This document shows, one piece after another, positions 37,842 through 47,353 of a stretch of 64,000 nucleotides of DNA. The stretch's first letter is position 1; every line of letters begins with the position of its first letter. The position numbers and the translations under genes are program-made. Source of the DNA: Enterovibrio gelatinilyticus (GTDB lineage Bacteria; Pseudomonadota; Gammaproteobacteria; Enterobacterales; Vibrionaceae); contig NZ_JAJUBC010000008.1 of the NCBI RefSeq assembly GCF_028683095.1, forward strand, positions 62,001-126,000, given 5' to 3'. The notes below the pieces were generated by a model. It did no database searches and was not told the DNA's origin. It was given only the letters and a program-made list of their open reading frames with translations.

Positions 37842-39764
37842 ATGGGACGCCACTTTCAGCTCATCGACAAGCCAACCTTTTTTGGCGCGTTAGGGCTCCT
37901 CTTTTCCGTGATCATCCCACTTCTCATTTGGCCTACCCAAGGCGCAGAATGGATAGCGATTGCAAAAACATTTATGACCGACAAACTCGGTTTCCTTTAT
38001 CTTGGACTTGGCATCGCCGCCTTCTTTTTCATGGTCTACATCGTTTTCAGCGACATTGGCCAAATCAAACTTGGTGATGCTGACGAAAAGCCTGAATTTG
38101 CTACGGGTTCATGGGCAGCCATGCTGTTCTGTGGTGGTATCGGTGCAAGTATCCTTTACTGGGGTACGATCGAGTGGGCTTACTACTACCAAAATCCGCC
38201 TTTCCAATTACAGGCTGGCAGTGAAGAAGCAGTACGTTGGGCAGCGACTTACGGTATTTTCCACTGGGGTCCAATTGCATGGTCCATCTACCTGATTCCC
38301 GCGATTCCGATTGCTTACTTCTTCTATGTGCGTAAGCAACCAGTATTGAAAGTATCAGCAGCCCTAATGCCAGTGATCGGTGAAGCACGCAGCCACGGTA
38401 AAACCGGTAAACTTATCGATGTACTGTTCATCTTTGGTCTACTTGGTGGTGCAGCAACCACGCTTGGTCTTGCAGCGCCGCTGATCAACGAAGGTATCAG
38501 CTACCTATTCGGCATTCCTTCTTCAACGACCTCACAAATCGGTGTGTTGTTGCTATGTACGGCGCTGTTTGCTTACTCGTCTTACAAAGGTATGGATGAA
38601 GGCATCAAGGTACTAAGTAACATCAACTTCTGGGGTGCATTAGGTCTGCTTGCGTTCGTACTGTTCGCGGGTCCAACCCTATTCATGCTGGAAACCGGCC
38701 TAGATTCAATCGGTCGCATGCTGTCTAACTTCTTCATCATGGCAACATGGGCAGAACCATTCGGCGGTTACGGTACGTTTGAGGATACACACTTCCCACA
38801 AGATTGGACCATCTTCTACTGGGCATGGTGGCTAGTGTTTGCACCAAGCATGGGCTTGTTCGTTGCGCGTATTTCCCGCGGTCGTACCATCAAGCAAATG
38901 GTGTCAGGTTCCATCTTCTTCGGTTCACTAGGCTGTGCACTGTACTTCATGATCTTGGGTAACTATGGTCTGTCGCTGCAACTGTCTGGTCAGCTTGATG
39001 TGGTGAGCATCCTGAACTCTGAAGGCCCGACTCGCGCCATCTTCTCAATTCTTGAAACATTGCCGATGAGCACCGTGGTGATCGCGGTATTCACCGTACT
39101 GTGTATTATCTTCACCGCAACAACGTTTGACTCCATCTCGTTCATACTGGCTTCTGTGGTTCAGAACAACGTAACTGAAGACCCAATGCGTTGGAATCGT
39201 CTGTTCTGGGCATTCACCCTGTCATTCATGCCATCGGTACTGATGTTCATGGGCGGCCTTGCGACGCTACAAACAGCAGCTATTGTCGGTGGTTTACCAC
39301 TACTGGTTATTGCTGTGATGTTAATGATTTCAGGCGTGAAAGCGGCGACCCTCGACCTTTCTCACCAAGAAGGTTACATCGATCCTGTTATCAACATTGA
39401 AGAGTTCCCAGACGTTGACCCATGGTCAAAAGAAGGCATGGCGATGGCTAAGTTTGAGAGCCTGAAAGATGAAGCAGTTGCCGCGGCAGAAGAAGAGCGT
39501 GAAAAACTGAACGCGATTTGGAACCTGAAGAAAGAAATTCGTGCCACAGCTCTTTCACAAGGCGAATCTGGCATGGAGCTTGGCGACGCGCCTCAAGAGC
39601 AATTGGACGAAATCCAACGCTTAACAGACGAAGCCATGGCAGCCAAAGAGCATAAACTTCAAGCGTCTGAGTCTGCCCAGCAAGCACGTATGGTTTTCGA
39701 TGATCTAATGCGCGAACGTAAGCGTCTAGAAGAAGAAAATCAAGACGAATTGAAGCCTGCATAA
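37842..39764 (+). CDS. BCCT-family betaine/choline/carnitine transporter
   Basis: This 640-residue symporter has twelve hydrophobic segments and the BCCT signature (YWAWWLVFAPSMGLFVARISRGRTI). From about residue 530 a ~110-residue hydrophilic, charged tail with heptad-like Glu/Lys/Arg pattern follows (EAVAAAEEEREKL..., MAAKEHKLQASESAQQAR...), likely a cytoplasmic coiled coil for osmosensing or oligomerisation. Codon use is more biased than in its neighbours, suggesting strong expression. ATGGAGAG-like RBS precedes the start. The substrate is not decided by sequence. Confidence 0.9.
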   Translation: MGRHFQLIDKPTFFGALGLLFSVIIPLLIWPTQGAEWIAIAKTFMTDKLGFLYLGLGIAAFFFMVYIVFSDIGQIKLGDADEKPEFATGSWAAMLFCGGIGASILYWGTIEWAYYYQNPPFQLQAGSEEAVRWAATYGIFHWGPIAWSIYLIPAIPIAYFFYVRKQPVLKVSAALMPVIGEARSHGKTGKLIDVLFIFGLLGGAATTLGLAAPLINEGISYLFGIPSSTTSQIGVLLLCTALFAYSSYKGMDEGIKVLSNINFWGALGLLAFVLFAGPTLFMLETGLDSIGRMLSNFFIMATWAEPFGGYGTFEDTHFPQDWTIFYWAWWLVFAPSMGLFVARISRGRTIKQMVSGSIFFGSLGCALYFMILGNYGLSLQLSGQLDVVSILNSEGPTRAIFSILETLPMSTVVIAVFTVLCIIFTATTFDSISFILASVVQNNVTEDPMRWNRLFWAFTLSFMPSVLMFMGGLATLQTAAIVGGLPLLVIAVMLMISGVKAATLDLSHQEGYIDPVINIEEFPDVDPWSKEGMAMAKFESLKDEAVAAAEEEREKLNAIWNLKKEIRATALSQGESGMELGDAPQEQLDEIQRLTDEAMAAKEHKLQASESAQQARMVFDDLMRERKRLEEENQDELKPA

Positions 39765-39792
39765 CGCAAAACTTACTATAAAAAGCACAATC

Positions 39793-39816
39793 AAAAGGCC
39801 GAGAAATCGGCCTTTT
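39793..39816 (+). terminator. BCCT terminator
   Basis: The 10-bp stem AAAAGGCCGA / TCGGCCTTTT with GAAA loop, then TTTG, lies 28 bp after the stop. Nearly the same terminator recurs at 40698. Confidence 0.85.
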
Positions 39817-39883
39817 TTTGTTTCTCAGACATTCGTGAATTTCATACTCTGAAGCCTAAAAACCCGCGATATCATTCAGCGAT

Positions 39884-40486
39884 TTACGGATTCAGCGACA
39901 TTCCATACCCCAAAGAATGTTCAAATGTCGCAATCTTTTGGAACCCAAGTTTTTCGTAGAATTTGATTGCGCCTGTATTCACCGTTGATACCTCAAGATG
40001 AACGCCTGACACTTTTGAAGCCGTTAGACGCTCTATCAACGCCATCATCAACTTTTTCCCCAAACCAAACCCTTGCGTTTCTGGCAAACAATTGATGTGA
40101 AAATGGGCAGGATATCTATCAAACTCAGGCCGAGGCGCATTGCCCTCGTGGATCTTATTTACAACCCAGTCACTTGCAGACTGCCCTTTGTAATGTTCTA
40201 GAGCGTATCGTTCGCGCAAAGCTGGCAACCACTCACCTTCGCAGCGCTCTGAAAACCGCTTAGAGTTTTCTGTACCCACGATGTAACCGCAAGGTTCTCC
40301 GTTGCGCGTGGCAATGAAGCACATGTCAGGATTCATTATCGCGTAGGGCGCTGAAAAAAAATGTCCGACTAATTCATCACTTTGATACAGCGAACTGGCG
40401 TCTTGACCATTGTCAGCCGTTAACAAACAGATTTTATATAGCGACGGCAAATCGCTTGGATGGAAGGGGCGTATTTCGAACGGCAT
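39884..40486 (-). CDS. GNAT-family N-acetyltransferase
   Basis: This ~200-residue protein starts MPFEIRPFHPSDLPSLYKIC and has the acetyl-CoA loop QGFGLGKKLMMALIERL and the NTGAIKFYEKLGFQKI motif near the end. The ATG at 40486 is preferred to an upstream TTG. The target is unknown. It sits, reversed, between the BCCT gene and a duplicated BCCT tail. Confidence 0.85.
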   Translation of the reverse strand: MPFEIRPFHPSDLPSLYKICLLTADNGQDASSLYQSDELVGHFFSAPYAIMNPDMCFIATRNGEPCGYIVGTENSKRFSERCEGEWLPALRERYALEHYKGQSASDWVVNKIHEGNAPRPEFDRYPAHFHINCLPETQGFGLGKKLMMALIERLTASKVSGVHLEVSTVNTGAIKFYEKLGFQKIATFEHSLGYGMSLNP

Positions 40487-40642
40487 AAATAAGGCTAATA
40501 TTGGCAAAAAATCTAAGCCAAAATGATATATGGGAAGTGGCTAACTTTCCAACATATGGAACAATTAACTCTGAATTACCCTATCCGATTGATTATATGA
40601 ATATTTCAATCAACAACAATAACCCGATTGCTTTAACAGCAA

Positions 40643-40721
40643 AACCAAGACGAATCGAAGCCTGCATAGCACCAAACGTCTTGTGAAGTATCCAATTAAA
40701 AGGCCGATGGCTCGGCCTTTT
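40643..40721 (+). pseudogene. Relic of a second BCCT gene 3' end with terminator
   Basis: Positions 40643-40669 read NQDESKPA-stop, matching the end of the BCCT gene (NQDELKPA-stop at 39738-39764). The following ~30 bp are diverged but alignable, and then the same terminator stem AAAAGGCCGA / TCGGCCTTTT (40698-40721) recurs. It looks like the remains of a tandem copy. Confidence 0.6.
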
Positions 40722-40760
40722 TCGTTCCTATCGCCAGAGATAACTGGCGATCGAGAAACG

Positions 40761-41042
40761 CTACTTCTTGTGTTTTTTGCTGATCTTTTTAGCCTTTTTA
40801 ATCGCAGACTTCTTCGACGCTTGTTTCTTTGCAACATCAAGAGATTGCGCTTCTTTCAATCTCGCCTTGGCTTTCTTTAGTTTTTTCCCGCACTTCTTAT
40901 CTTTCTTTTCTGAACTTCGGATAGCCTCCTCTGCATGCTTTAGTTGCGCCTTTGCAGACAGAACACCTTCAGACGCTTTCTTTGCTTCGTCTTGGCACAA
41001 TTGAACATCTAGCTGAAGCTTCTTAATATTGACCTTTCCCAT
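40761..41042 (-). CDS. Small lysine-rich, coiled-coil protein coupled to ppk2
   Basis: This ~93-residue protein is about one third Lys, with a heptad-like middle (CQDEAKKASEGVLSAKAQ...) and a histone-H1-like C-terminal tail (KKSAIKKAKKISKKHKK). The ATG at 41042 follows AAGGAG, and this site overlaps the ppk2 stop, so translation is coupled. No known family is recognised. Its basic tail would suit binding to polyphosphate or nucleic acid; that is inference from charge and context. Confidence 0.7.
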   Translation of the reverse strand: MGKVNIKKLQLDVQLCQDEAKKASEGVLSAKAQLKHAEEAIRSSEKKDKKCGKKLKKAKARLKEAQSLDVAKKQASKKSAIKKAKKISKKHKK

Positions 41043-41055
41043 ACCTACTCCTTGT

Positions 41056-41928
41056 TTAGGGCGCTTTTGCAATTTGTGTGTCAACTTTATTCACGAGTTC
41101 ATGATCTTTACCGGGGTACTCAAGCTGACTCAGGAAGTGACGCATACAGTTAATTCTCCCCCGTTTTTTATCGTCCGAAAGGATCACTGTCCAAGGGGCA
41201 TCTTTGGTGTTGGTATGGAACATCATGGTGTCTTTCGCGGCAGAGTAATCATCCCATTTAGACAAAGATGCAAGATCTACAGGGCTCAATTTCCACTGCT
41301 TCAGCGGGTCAGATTTTCGTGATTTAAACCGTCTAAATTGCTCTTCACGACTTACCGAAAACCAGTACTTGAACAGCTTGATACCGCTGTTTGCCAGCAT
41401 GCGCTCTAACTCTGGGGCTTGTCGCAAAAACTCTAAATATTCAGTGTCATCACAAAAACCCATGACTTTTTCAACGCCTGCACGGTTGTACCATGAGCGG
41501 TCAAACAAGATGATTTCACCCTTGGTGGGTAAATGTTTTATGTAGCGTTGGAAATACCACTGGTTTCGCTCTCGTGCATTGGGCTTTTCCAACGCGATAA
41601 CATGTGCACCACGAGGGTTAAGATGCTCCATAAACCGCTTTATTGTGCCACCTTTCCCTGCAGCATCTCTCCCTTCAAACAAGATCACAATTCTCTGATT
41701 GGTGTCTTTAACCCAACCTTGCATCTTTAATAACTCAATTTGTAATTCATGCTTGTGTTTCTCGTACTCAACAACATTCATTTTCTTTTTATACGGGTAG
41801 TGACCGTCGGCATTCCACGCCAATTGTTTTTCTTTTTTGTTGAGGTCAAAATTAAACGGCTCTTTATTATTGATATCCATGTTTGAAGCTGCATTTCTTT
41901 CCAGAGAAAGTGTTTGTATCTGTGTCAT
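41056..41928 (-). CDS. ppk2: Polyphosphate kinase 2
   Basis: This 290-residue enzyme transfers phosphate between polyphosphate and nucleoside di- or monophosphates. Walker A is GRDAAGKGG, the lid has NARERNQWYFQRY, and Walker B is ILFDRSWYNR. The one-domain length fits class I PPK2 (NDP-directed). It is divergent from a LysR gene at 42086 and followed by the lysine-rich gene. Confidence 0.92.
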   Translation of the reverse strand: MTQIQTLSLERNAASNMDINNKEPFNFDLNKKEKQLAWNADGHYPYKKKMNVVEYEKHKHELQIELLKMQGWVKDTNQRIVILFEGRDAAGKGGTIKRFMEHLNPRGAHVIALEKPNARERNQWYFQRYIKHLPTKGEIILFDRSWYNRAGVEKVMGFCDDTEYLEFLRQAPELERMLANSGIKLFKYWFSVSREEQFRRFKSRKSDPLKQWKLSPVDLASLSKWDDYSAAKDTMMFHTNTKDAPWTVILSDDKKRGRINCMRHFLSQLEYPGKDHELVNKVDTQIAKAP

Positions 41929-42085
41929 TATTTCCCTCCACCATCAGGTTCAATCCATCATCCGTCTCGTAACATTCAGAACGTCTAATTTCTAAGAAAA
42001 TCATTAACAAACTTAATTATGCAATAGTTAAACATGTAACTTAAATGTTATTAATCTATAGGTTTAATAACGAAAAGTTATCTTT

Positions 42086-42985
42086 ATGAATCTCACCCAG
42101 TTAAAGCTTTTCAATGAGTTAGCGCGCGAACTAAGTTTTGTTAAAGTGGCAAAGCTTAATCACATCAGCCAACCAGCCGTCAGCGTCCACATTAAGAAAC
42201 TGGAGCACGCTCTTGGCCAACAATTGTTCTCGAGAACATCTCAAACCACTGAATTAACGCCGGAAGGTTTAATCATATTGGAAGATGTGAAAGAGATTAT
42301 TAGGCTCTGCGAGAACATCAAAGTAAGGGCTGATTTTTCACAAGGCGTGCTTGAAGGTCACGTGAGAGTGGCAGCCATTCATAGTGTCGGAATGTATGAG
42401 CTAGGAGACTTCCTCGCCGCATTCATGAAAATGTATCCTAAAGTGATTGTTCATCTTGAATACAGGCATAGTGATGAGATCTATCAAGAAATCCACAAAG
42501 AAAGAATTGATGTCGGCATTGTCGCCTATCCTCACTCACAGCCAGGCATTGAAGCCATACCCTATGCCGAGGATGAGTTGGTACTCATTGCCGGAAATAA
42601 GCACTGGGTCAGTCATAAAAAAGCGGTGTCACTTCAACAAGTTCATAATGAGGCATTTATTACGTTTGGTGAGAAAATCCCCACGCGCATTGCCATTGAT
42701 AAATTGCTGGAAAGCACACGGACAACTGTGGACATCCGAATGACGCATAACAATATCTACACGCTTAAAAAAGCCGTAGAAGCCGAACTCGGTATTGCCA
42801 TTGTCCCTGCCGCAACCGTCAATGAAGAAGTTGAGCGTGGCATATTAAAACGCATAAAAATTAAGGACGCAGAGACACGTCGGCCGATCTCAATACTTCG
42901 CCAATCCAATCGAAAAAGCAGTGCTCCCGTCAATCTGTTTATTGAAAAGCTACTCGCGTTTAATCAACACCGAAACCGAGGGTAA
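42086..42985 (+). CDS. LysR-family regulator (CbbR/CysB-like layout)
   Basis: This 299-residue protein has an N-terminal HTH (LSFVKVAKLNHISQPAVSVHIKKLE) and a two-lobed sensor. It is divergent from ppk2 with ~157 bp between starts, so ppk2 and the lysine-rich gene are the likely targets. The ligand is unknown. Confidence 0.85.
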   Translation: MNLTQLKLFNELARELSFVKVAKLNHISQPAVSVHIKKLEHALGQQLFSRTSQTTELTPEGLIILEDVKEIIRLCENIKVRADFSQGVLEGHVRVAAIHSVGMYELGDFLAAFMKMYPKVIVHLEYRHSDEIYQEIHKERIDVGIVAYPHSQPGIEAIPYAEDELVLIAGNKHWVSHKKAVSLQQVHNEAFITFGEKIPTRIAIDKLLESTRTTVDIRMTHNNIYTLKKAVEAELGIAIVPAATVNEEVERGILKRIKIKDAETRRPISILRQSNRKSSAPVNLFIEKLLAFNQHRNRG

Positions 42986-43156
42986 GGGCATTAAAGCAAG
43001 AGACCATCAAGAGCTATCAGGCTTCCATTGTTCTTTCTCTGTACATCGGAATTTACTTATACCCAATTCAGCGGTTTGATGTCCGTTCAATGCAGGTTGC
43101 CATATCAGGTTTAGGATGGATAATGCCTGCACATTTTCTTGATTATTGTTGTAAAA

Positions 43157-43846
43157 ATGCGCCTTGATAAATTCGTTTGTAAAAGCACTGCGTTAAACCG
43201 TGCAGATGCCATCCAGCTGATTCAAAACGGAGCGGTAACGGTGAACGAACAAGTCGTGACTCACGAGTTCGCACAGGTGCATGAAAACAACACCATTCAG
43301 TTACAGGGTCACACATTAATCCCTCGCCCGTTTCGCTATATCTTAATGCATAAACCTGCTGGAACCATTTGCTCCAATATCGATGAAGTCTACCCCTCAC
43401 TATTTTCCACCACAAACATCGAGCATACAGAAGAATTACACATCGCAGGGCGATTAGATGCGGACACAACAGGGCTTGTATTGATCACTGATGATGGTCA
43501 TTGGTCGTTCAATATCACCACGCCAACCCAACACTGCGAAAAAGTGTATCGCGTTGGTCTTTCTCGCCCAATTAGAGGTGATGAGGCTGATCGATTCAAG
43601 CATGGCATTCTGCTGCAAGGAGAGAGCAAACCCACTCAGCCAGCAAAACTCGATGTGCTAAGCCCGCAAGACGTTTTACTAACGATCACAGAAGGGAAGT
43701 TCCATCAAGTTAAGCGCATGTTTTCTGCGGTTGGCAACCGTGTTGTTGCGTTACATCGAGAGCGCATTGGTGAGGTCCTGCTTGATGTTGATGCTGGAGA
43801 ATGGCGATACCTTAGCGATGAAGAAATTGCTTCGTTCAGATCATAG
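43157..43846 (+). CDS. rsuA: 16S rRNA pseudouridine 516 synthase
   Basis: This 229-residue enzyme has an N-terminal S4 domain (MRLDKFVCKSTALNRADAIQLIQNGAVTVN) and the RsuA catalytic loop AGRLDADTTGLVLITDDG. The C-terminal part contains EGKFHQVKRMFSAVGN, typical of RsuA. The ATG at 43157 is used; the upstream in-frame codon at 43139 is TTG. Confidence 0.9.
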   Translation: MRLDKFVCKSTALNRADAIQLIQNGAVTVNEQVVTHEFAQVHENNTIQLQGHTLIPRPFRYILMHKPAGTICSNIDEVYPSLFSTTNIEHTEELHIAGRLDADTTGLVLITDDGHWSFNITTPTQHCEKVYRVGLSRPIRGDEADRFKHGILLQGESKPTQPAKLDVLSPQDVLLTITEGKFHQVKRMFSAVGNRVVALHRERIGEVLLDVDAGEWRYLSDEEIASFRS

Positions 43847-43907
43847 GCCCAAGACAACAACGCGGATGCCATAGCCTCCGCGTTTATTGATGGTTTCAAA
43901 GCCGAGA

Positions 43908-44288
43908 TTAACGCTCGCCTTGCACTTCGAATTCATCAAACACTAAGCGAGCTTTTCCATCTTCTTGAATCTTCCAATGCTCACGGTGAACCACACCAAA
44001 TGCTTTATTCATGGTCCAATCAGCACATAAAATGAAGCCATCATCGTCTTCTGCTGGTTCCCATTTCACATTGGTGTAATCAACATCAGCAAAACCTTGA
44101 TCCATGATTTGCTGCCAAAACGCTTGGATGTCCTCACGACCTGTAAATTCGCCAAAGGGACGCGCGACCATCAAGGTAGTGTGATCTGCATACTGCGCGG
44201 CACAGCCCGCTGCATCTTGATTGTTGAAGGCATCTTGCCACGCTTTGATTCCCTCGTTATATGGAATAAGTACGTCTTGATTCATCAT
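43908..44288 (-). CDS. NTF2-like (SnoaL/DUF4440) protein
   Basis: This 126-residue cone-fold protein shows GIKAWQDAFNNQDAAGCAAQYADHTTLM at the start and DVDYTNVKWEPAEDDDGFILCADWTM in the sheet. Such proteins are isomerases, hydrolases or ligand binders, and the activity is not predictable. It is divergent from a LysR gene by ~105 bp, so it is a probable target. Confidence 0.75.
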   Translation of the reverse strand: MMNQDVLIPYNEGIKAWQDAFNNQDAAGCAAQYADHTTLMVARPFGEFTGREDIQAFWQQIMDQGFADVDYTNVKWEPAEDDDGFILCADWTMNKAFGVVHREHWKIQEDGKARLVFDEFEVQGER

Positions 44289-44392
44289 TTGTTTCGCTCT
44301 GTCTTGGAGATATTTAAGGACTTAGTGTAGAAACACGATTAGATTAGATAAATAAAGCAAAACAAACACATTGTTCTTGTGAGAGAAACAAT

Positions 44393-45274
44393 ATGCAAAC
44401 ACAGATGAATAAACTTAAACAAATGACCTTGTTTATGCATGTGGTAGAAATGGGTTCAATCACCAATGCCGCAGACAAGTTAGACACCTCCAAATCCGTA
44501 GTAAGTCAGGCGCTAAAGCAACTCGAATTAGACCTCGACACAACGCTACTCACACGCACAACGCGCCGACAATCGCTTACCCAATCAGGGGAACACTTCT
44601 ACCAATACTGTTGTGAAATGCATCGAGTGGCGGAGCACGCATGGGAGGAAATGAAGGTTCAGCAGACAATTCCGAAAGGGAAAATCACCTTAACTGCACC
44701 GAACGCCCTGATGTCATCGTTAGTCGTCCCAGCCCTACTGACAGCTTATGCGGATTATCCTGACGTCGAACTCAATTTGATCAATGACGACAATCAACTC
44801 GATCTCATGGAAAACAACATCGATCTCGCGATTCGTGCTGGAAGGTCTCTACCTAGCAACAATAAGCAACGACGGATTGGCGAGTTTAGAGATGTATTAT
44901 GTTGCGCCAAAGACAGTGATTTTTCGTTGGTTAACGCACCTTATATCGCCCATCAATGGCAACCTAAAACGGTATCCCATGAACTCTATAATCCGTTAAC
45001 TAATGAGACCCGATCGTTAACGTTTTCACCGAGACATAGAACGAACGCGATGCAAACGACACTCGCGCTGATTGAGTCTGGCTATGGCCTGGGGATTTTG
45101 CCCAACTTCACTGTTTCCACAAACCCAAAACTGAAACCCGTGTTACCCGATTTTCAGATGCCACGGGTAAACGTATATGCCCTTCACCCATTCCACGGCA
45201 CTGTGCCGATTGGCGTAAAAATGGCGATTGATGCCATCGAAAGTGCATTACACGACTACACCCAAGCAACCTAG
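44393..45274 (+). CDS. LysR-family regulator
   Basis: This 293-residue protein has the HTH AADKLDTSKSVVSQALKQLELDL and the CrgA/AaeR-type sensor domain (KGKITLTAPNALMSSLVVPALL). It is divergent from the NTF2-like gene. The MFS pump downstream is convergent and has its own terminator. Confidence 0.85.
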   Translation: MQTQMNKLKQMTLFMHVVEMGSITNAADKLDTSKSVVSQALKQLELDLDTTLLTRTTRRQSLTQSGEHFYQYCCEMHRVAEHAWEEMKVQQTIPKGKITLTAPNALMSSLVVPALLTAYADYPDVELNLINDDNQLDLMENNIDLAIRAGRSLPSNNKQRRIGEFRDVLCCAKDSDFSLVNAPYIAHQWQPKTVSHELYNPLTNETRSLTFSPRHRTNAMQTTLALIESGYGLGILPNFTVSTNPKLKPVLPDFQMPRVNVYALHPFHGTVPIGVKMAIDAIESALHDYTQAT

Positions 45275-45306
45275 AGATACTCTCCCTACTGGGGCGAACA
45301 CAAAAA

Positions 45307-45327
45307 AGCCTGCATCATATGCAGGCT
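45307..45327 (-). terminator. MFS pump terminator
   Basis: The stem AGCCTGCA / TGCAGGCT with a 5-nt loop is followed on the minus strand by TTTTTT. Confidence 0.8.
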
Positions 45328-45360
45328 CTGTTCGCGATTGGACATCTTACGACTAGACCA

Positions 45361-46581
45361 TCAAACCTTAAGGCTAGTCGTCTTCTTATGCCGTCTAGCT
45401 CGAAGATTATCACCAAGATAGATGATCACACTCAGCAAGATGCACCCACTGATTAAGTTGATAACAGACGTCATTGTGCCATCAAACATCGCACCACTAA
45501 TGTCTATGACCAAGGCCACCAACGCTAAACGAATCGCTGTGACTAAAGAGGCACTCACACCCGTTTGATTCGGCACGGCTTCCATTGAACGAGCAAAGAA
45601 GATTCCGATACACACACCAGCTCCCAGAGAGTAAAGCACCATGAGTGAAGTCACGACCAACGGAAGTTGTTGCCAGCTTGTCGGCAATACAAACATGGTC
45701 AACGTCATCAACACGATGGTAAGAAAGCCATATCGGCGCAGGAAGTTAACGCCAAACCACTTCATTAAACGACCATTGTTGATACTCGCAATTACGAACG
45801 CCACCAACAAGCTCACTTGATAAAAAGGAAATACCGCACTATCGATACCCAGGTGATTCACAAAAATCAGGGGCATATTAGAAATGAACACCATGTAGCC
45901 AGAAAATATGGCGGTGGTGATCAACGTGTTTGCCCAGAACTCGCCGTTTTTCAGTACTGTCACGTAGTCACTACCAATGCCCTTAATGGACAGCGGCTTG
46001 CGTTTTTCTACAGGCAGTGATTCCGGCAATTTGATGAAACAAATCAGGCCAGTGACGATGGTCAACGCAGCAATAAACACAAAGTTATAGGTGTACCCGA
46101 ACTGATAGTTAATCCAACCACCTAACATTGGCGCGAACGCAATGATACTCACGACCAAACTGTTCAGATCTGACACAATCTCAGTGGCTTTTTCTGCTTT
46201 GTACAAATCGAAGACCATGGCTGCGCCGATTATCATGCAAGCCGCACTGCCGAAGCCTTGAACGAATCGCCAGAAAATCAAAACATCAATATTGCTTGAA
46301 AACACACAGCCCAAACTGCCAGCAATAAATAAGGCATAGCCAACATTAAGAACTTTACGACGACCTACGGAATCGGACAATGGCCCATAGATTAACGATG
46401 CCAGACAAATACCAAGGAAGTTAAAACTTAGCACGCGTTGGATCATGGTTTCGTTGGTGTTAAATGCGGTCATCATATCTGGAAAAGCAGGAAGATAGAT
46501 GTCCGTCTCCATCGCCGCAGCGAGAAAAATCATCAAAATCAAAAAGCGAATCATACGCTCGCTCAATGCATTGGTTGGCAT
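45361..46581 (-). CDS. MFS drug efflux transporter, Bcr/CflA type
   Basis: This 406-residue protein has twelve hydrophobic segments and the Bcr/CflA features METDIYLPAFPDM in the first helix and motif A as GPLSDSVGRRKVL. It exports drugs or sulfonamide-like compounds by H+ antiport; the real substrate is unknown. No regulator is adjacent on its upstream side. Confidence 0.85.
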   Translation of the reverse strand: MPTNALSERMIRFLILMIFLAAAMETDIYLPAFPDMMTAFNTNETMIQRVLSFNFLGICLASLIYGPLSDSVGRRKVLNVGYALFIAGSLGCVFSSNIDVLIFWRFVQGFGSAACMIIGAAMVFDLYKAEKATEIVSDLNSLVVSIIAFAPMLGGWINYQFGYTYNFVFIAALTIVTGLICFIKLPESLPVEKRKPLSIKGIGSDYVTVLKNGEFWANTLITTAIFSGYMVFISNMPLIFVNHLGIDSAVFPFYQVSLLVAFVIASINNGRLMKWFGVNFLRRYGFLTIVLMTLTMFVLPTSWQQLPLVVTSLMVLYSLGAGVCIGIFFARSMEAVPNQTGVSASLVTAIRLALVALVIDISGAMFDGTMTSVINLISGCILLSVIIYLGDNLRARRHKKTTSLKV

Positions 46582-46969
46582 ATCACCCCCTATTCTTTGA
46601 AAAGTTCACTTGTAATTAAAAGTGCAAATTGCAAACGCTATGCTTTCCCAAACGTATCGTGTTTTAGCCACCTACAACACCTTTTTATAGGAGACAAACG
46701 TTTGCATGGGATTGTATGTACCCAGAGGTGAAGTTTTCTTTCGGGTTGGATTATCAACAAAGAAAATAACGTTGAGAAATTGCTTTAGCGTCTGATTGCT
46801 TACCTAAGACGGGATCACGGCTTGAGGCGAAAAGGTCATGGATGAGTCCAGCTCAAAAAATACAGCGGAGAAAAATGCTGTATTCCCACAATGTAACCTG
46901 ACAGTTGTTACTTTGTGTTGCCATGGGAAACGATAACATCAATCAATGAGACAAACGTTCGCGCAGGCT
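46582..46969. other. 388-bp gap upstream of a foldback repeat
   Basis: The pump promoter should lie near 46600. A weak stem (TACAGC / GCTGTA, ~46860-46881) is visible; I see no gene in it. Confidence 0.4.
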
Positions 46970-47235
46970 TATACCCAAACAACCTGGAGATGCTCGATTT
47001 CAGAGGCCATCAGAGTGTTCAATTCAAGGCGAATTCTTGTAGGAATAGTCATTCTATTTCACAGGAATTTAACGATAAAGTGGACGCTCTGAGGGCCTCC
47101 CTTCGGGCGAGTTTACTGACACCACGCTCGGTGTTGTCCCTTTTTGATGGAGTTCACTACATCAGCAAAGGGACGCCTTGATCATTGCGCCAGTAAATCT
47201 CGCTGAATCCTGCATCTTCAGGTTGTTTGGGTATA
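46970..47235. mobile_element. Foldback (MITE-like) repeat, copy A with inserted module
   Basis: A 266-bp element has 23-bp inverted ends (TATACCCAAACAACCTGG... / ...CAGGTTGTTTGGGTATA, one mismatch). Inside, GTCCCTTTTTGATG pairs with CATCAGCAAAGGGAC, and GCGAGTTTACTG with CAGTAAATCTCGC, so the whole unit folds back. Compared with copy C it carries ~85 extra bp (about 47003-47090), itself bounded by GGCC..CAGAGTG / CGCTCTGAGGGCC. It encodes no transposase. Confidence 0.75.
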
Positions 47236-47353
47236 GATAGGAGAAAGCATTCGCTTTCAGGCGAGATTCTACCTCTAATCATAATAAAATCAATGGTCAT
47301 TTCACCGCCTCATAGACCACATAGACAAGCCCCCTGTCTTAAGTGACTGGCAT

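Noticed and set aside
40501-40686. 61-codon plus-strand ORF after the GNAT gene
   Set aside because: No RBS, Asn/Ile-rich content without family signs; its 3' part overlaps the BCCT tail relic in another frame.
46915-47181. 88-codon ORF in the gap before the efflux operon
   Set aside because: It lies mostly inside repeat copy A; the similar frame at 59063-59290 (-) is explained by repeat copy C, so both are repeat shadows.
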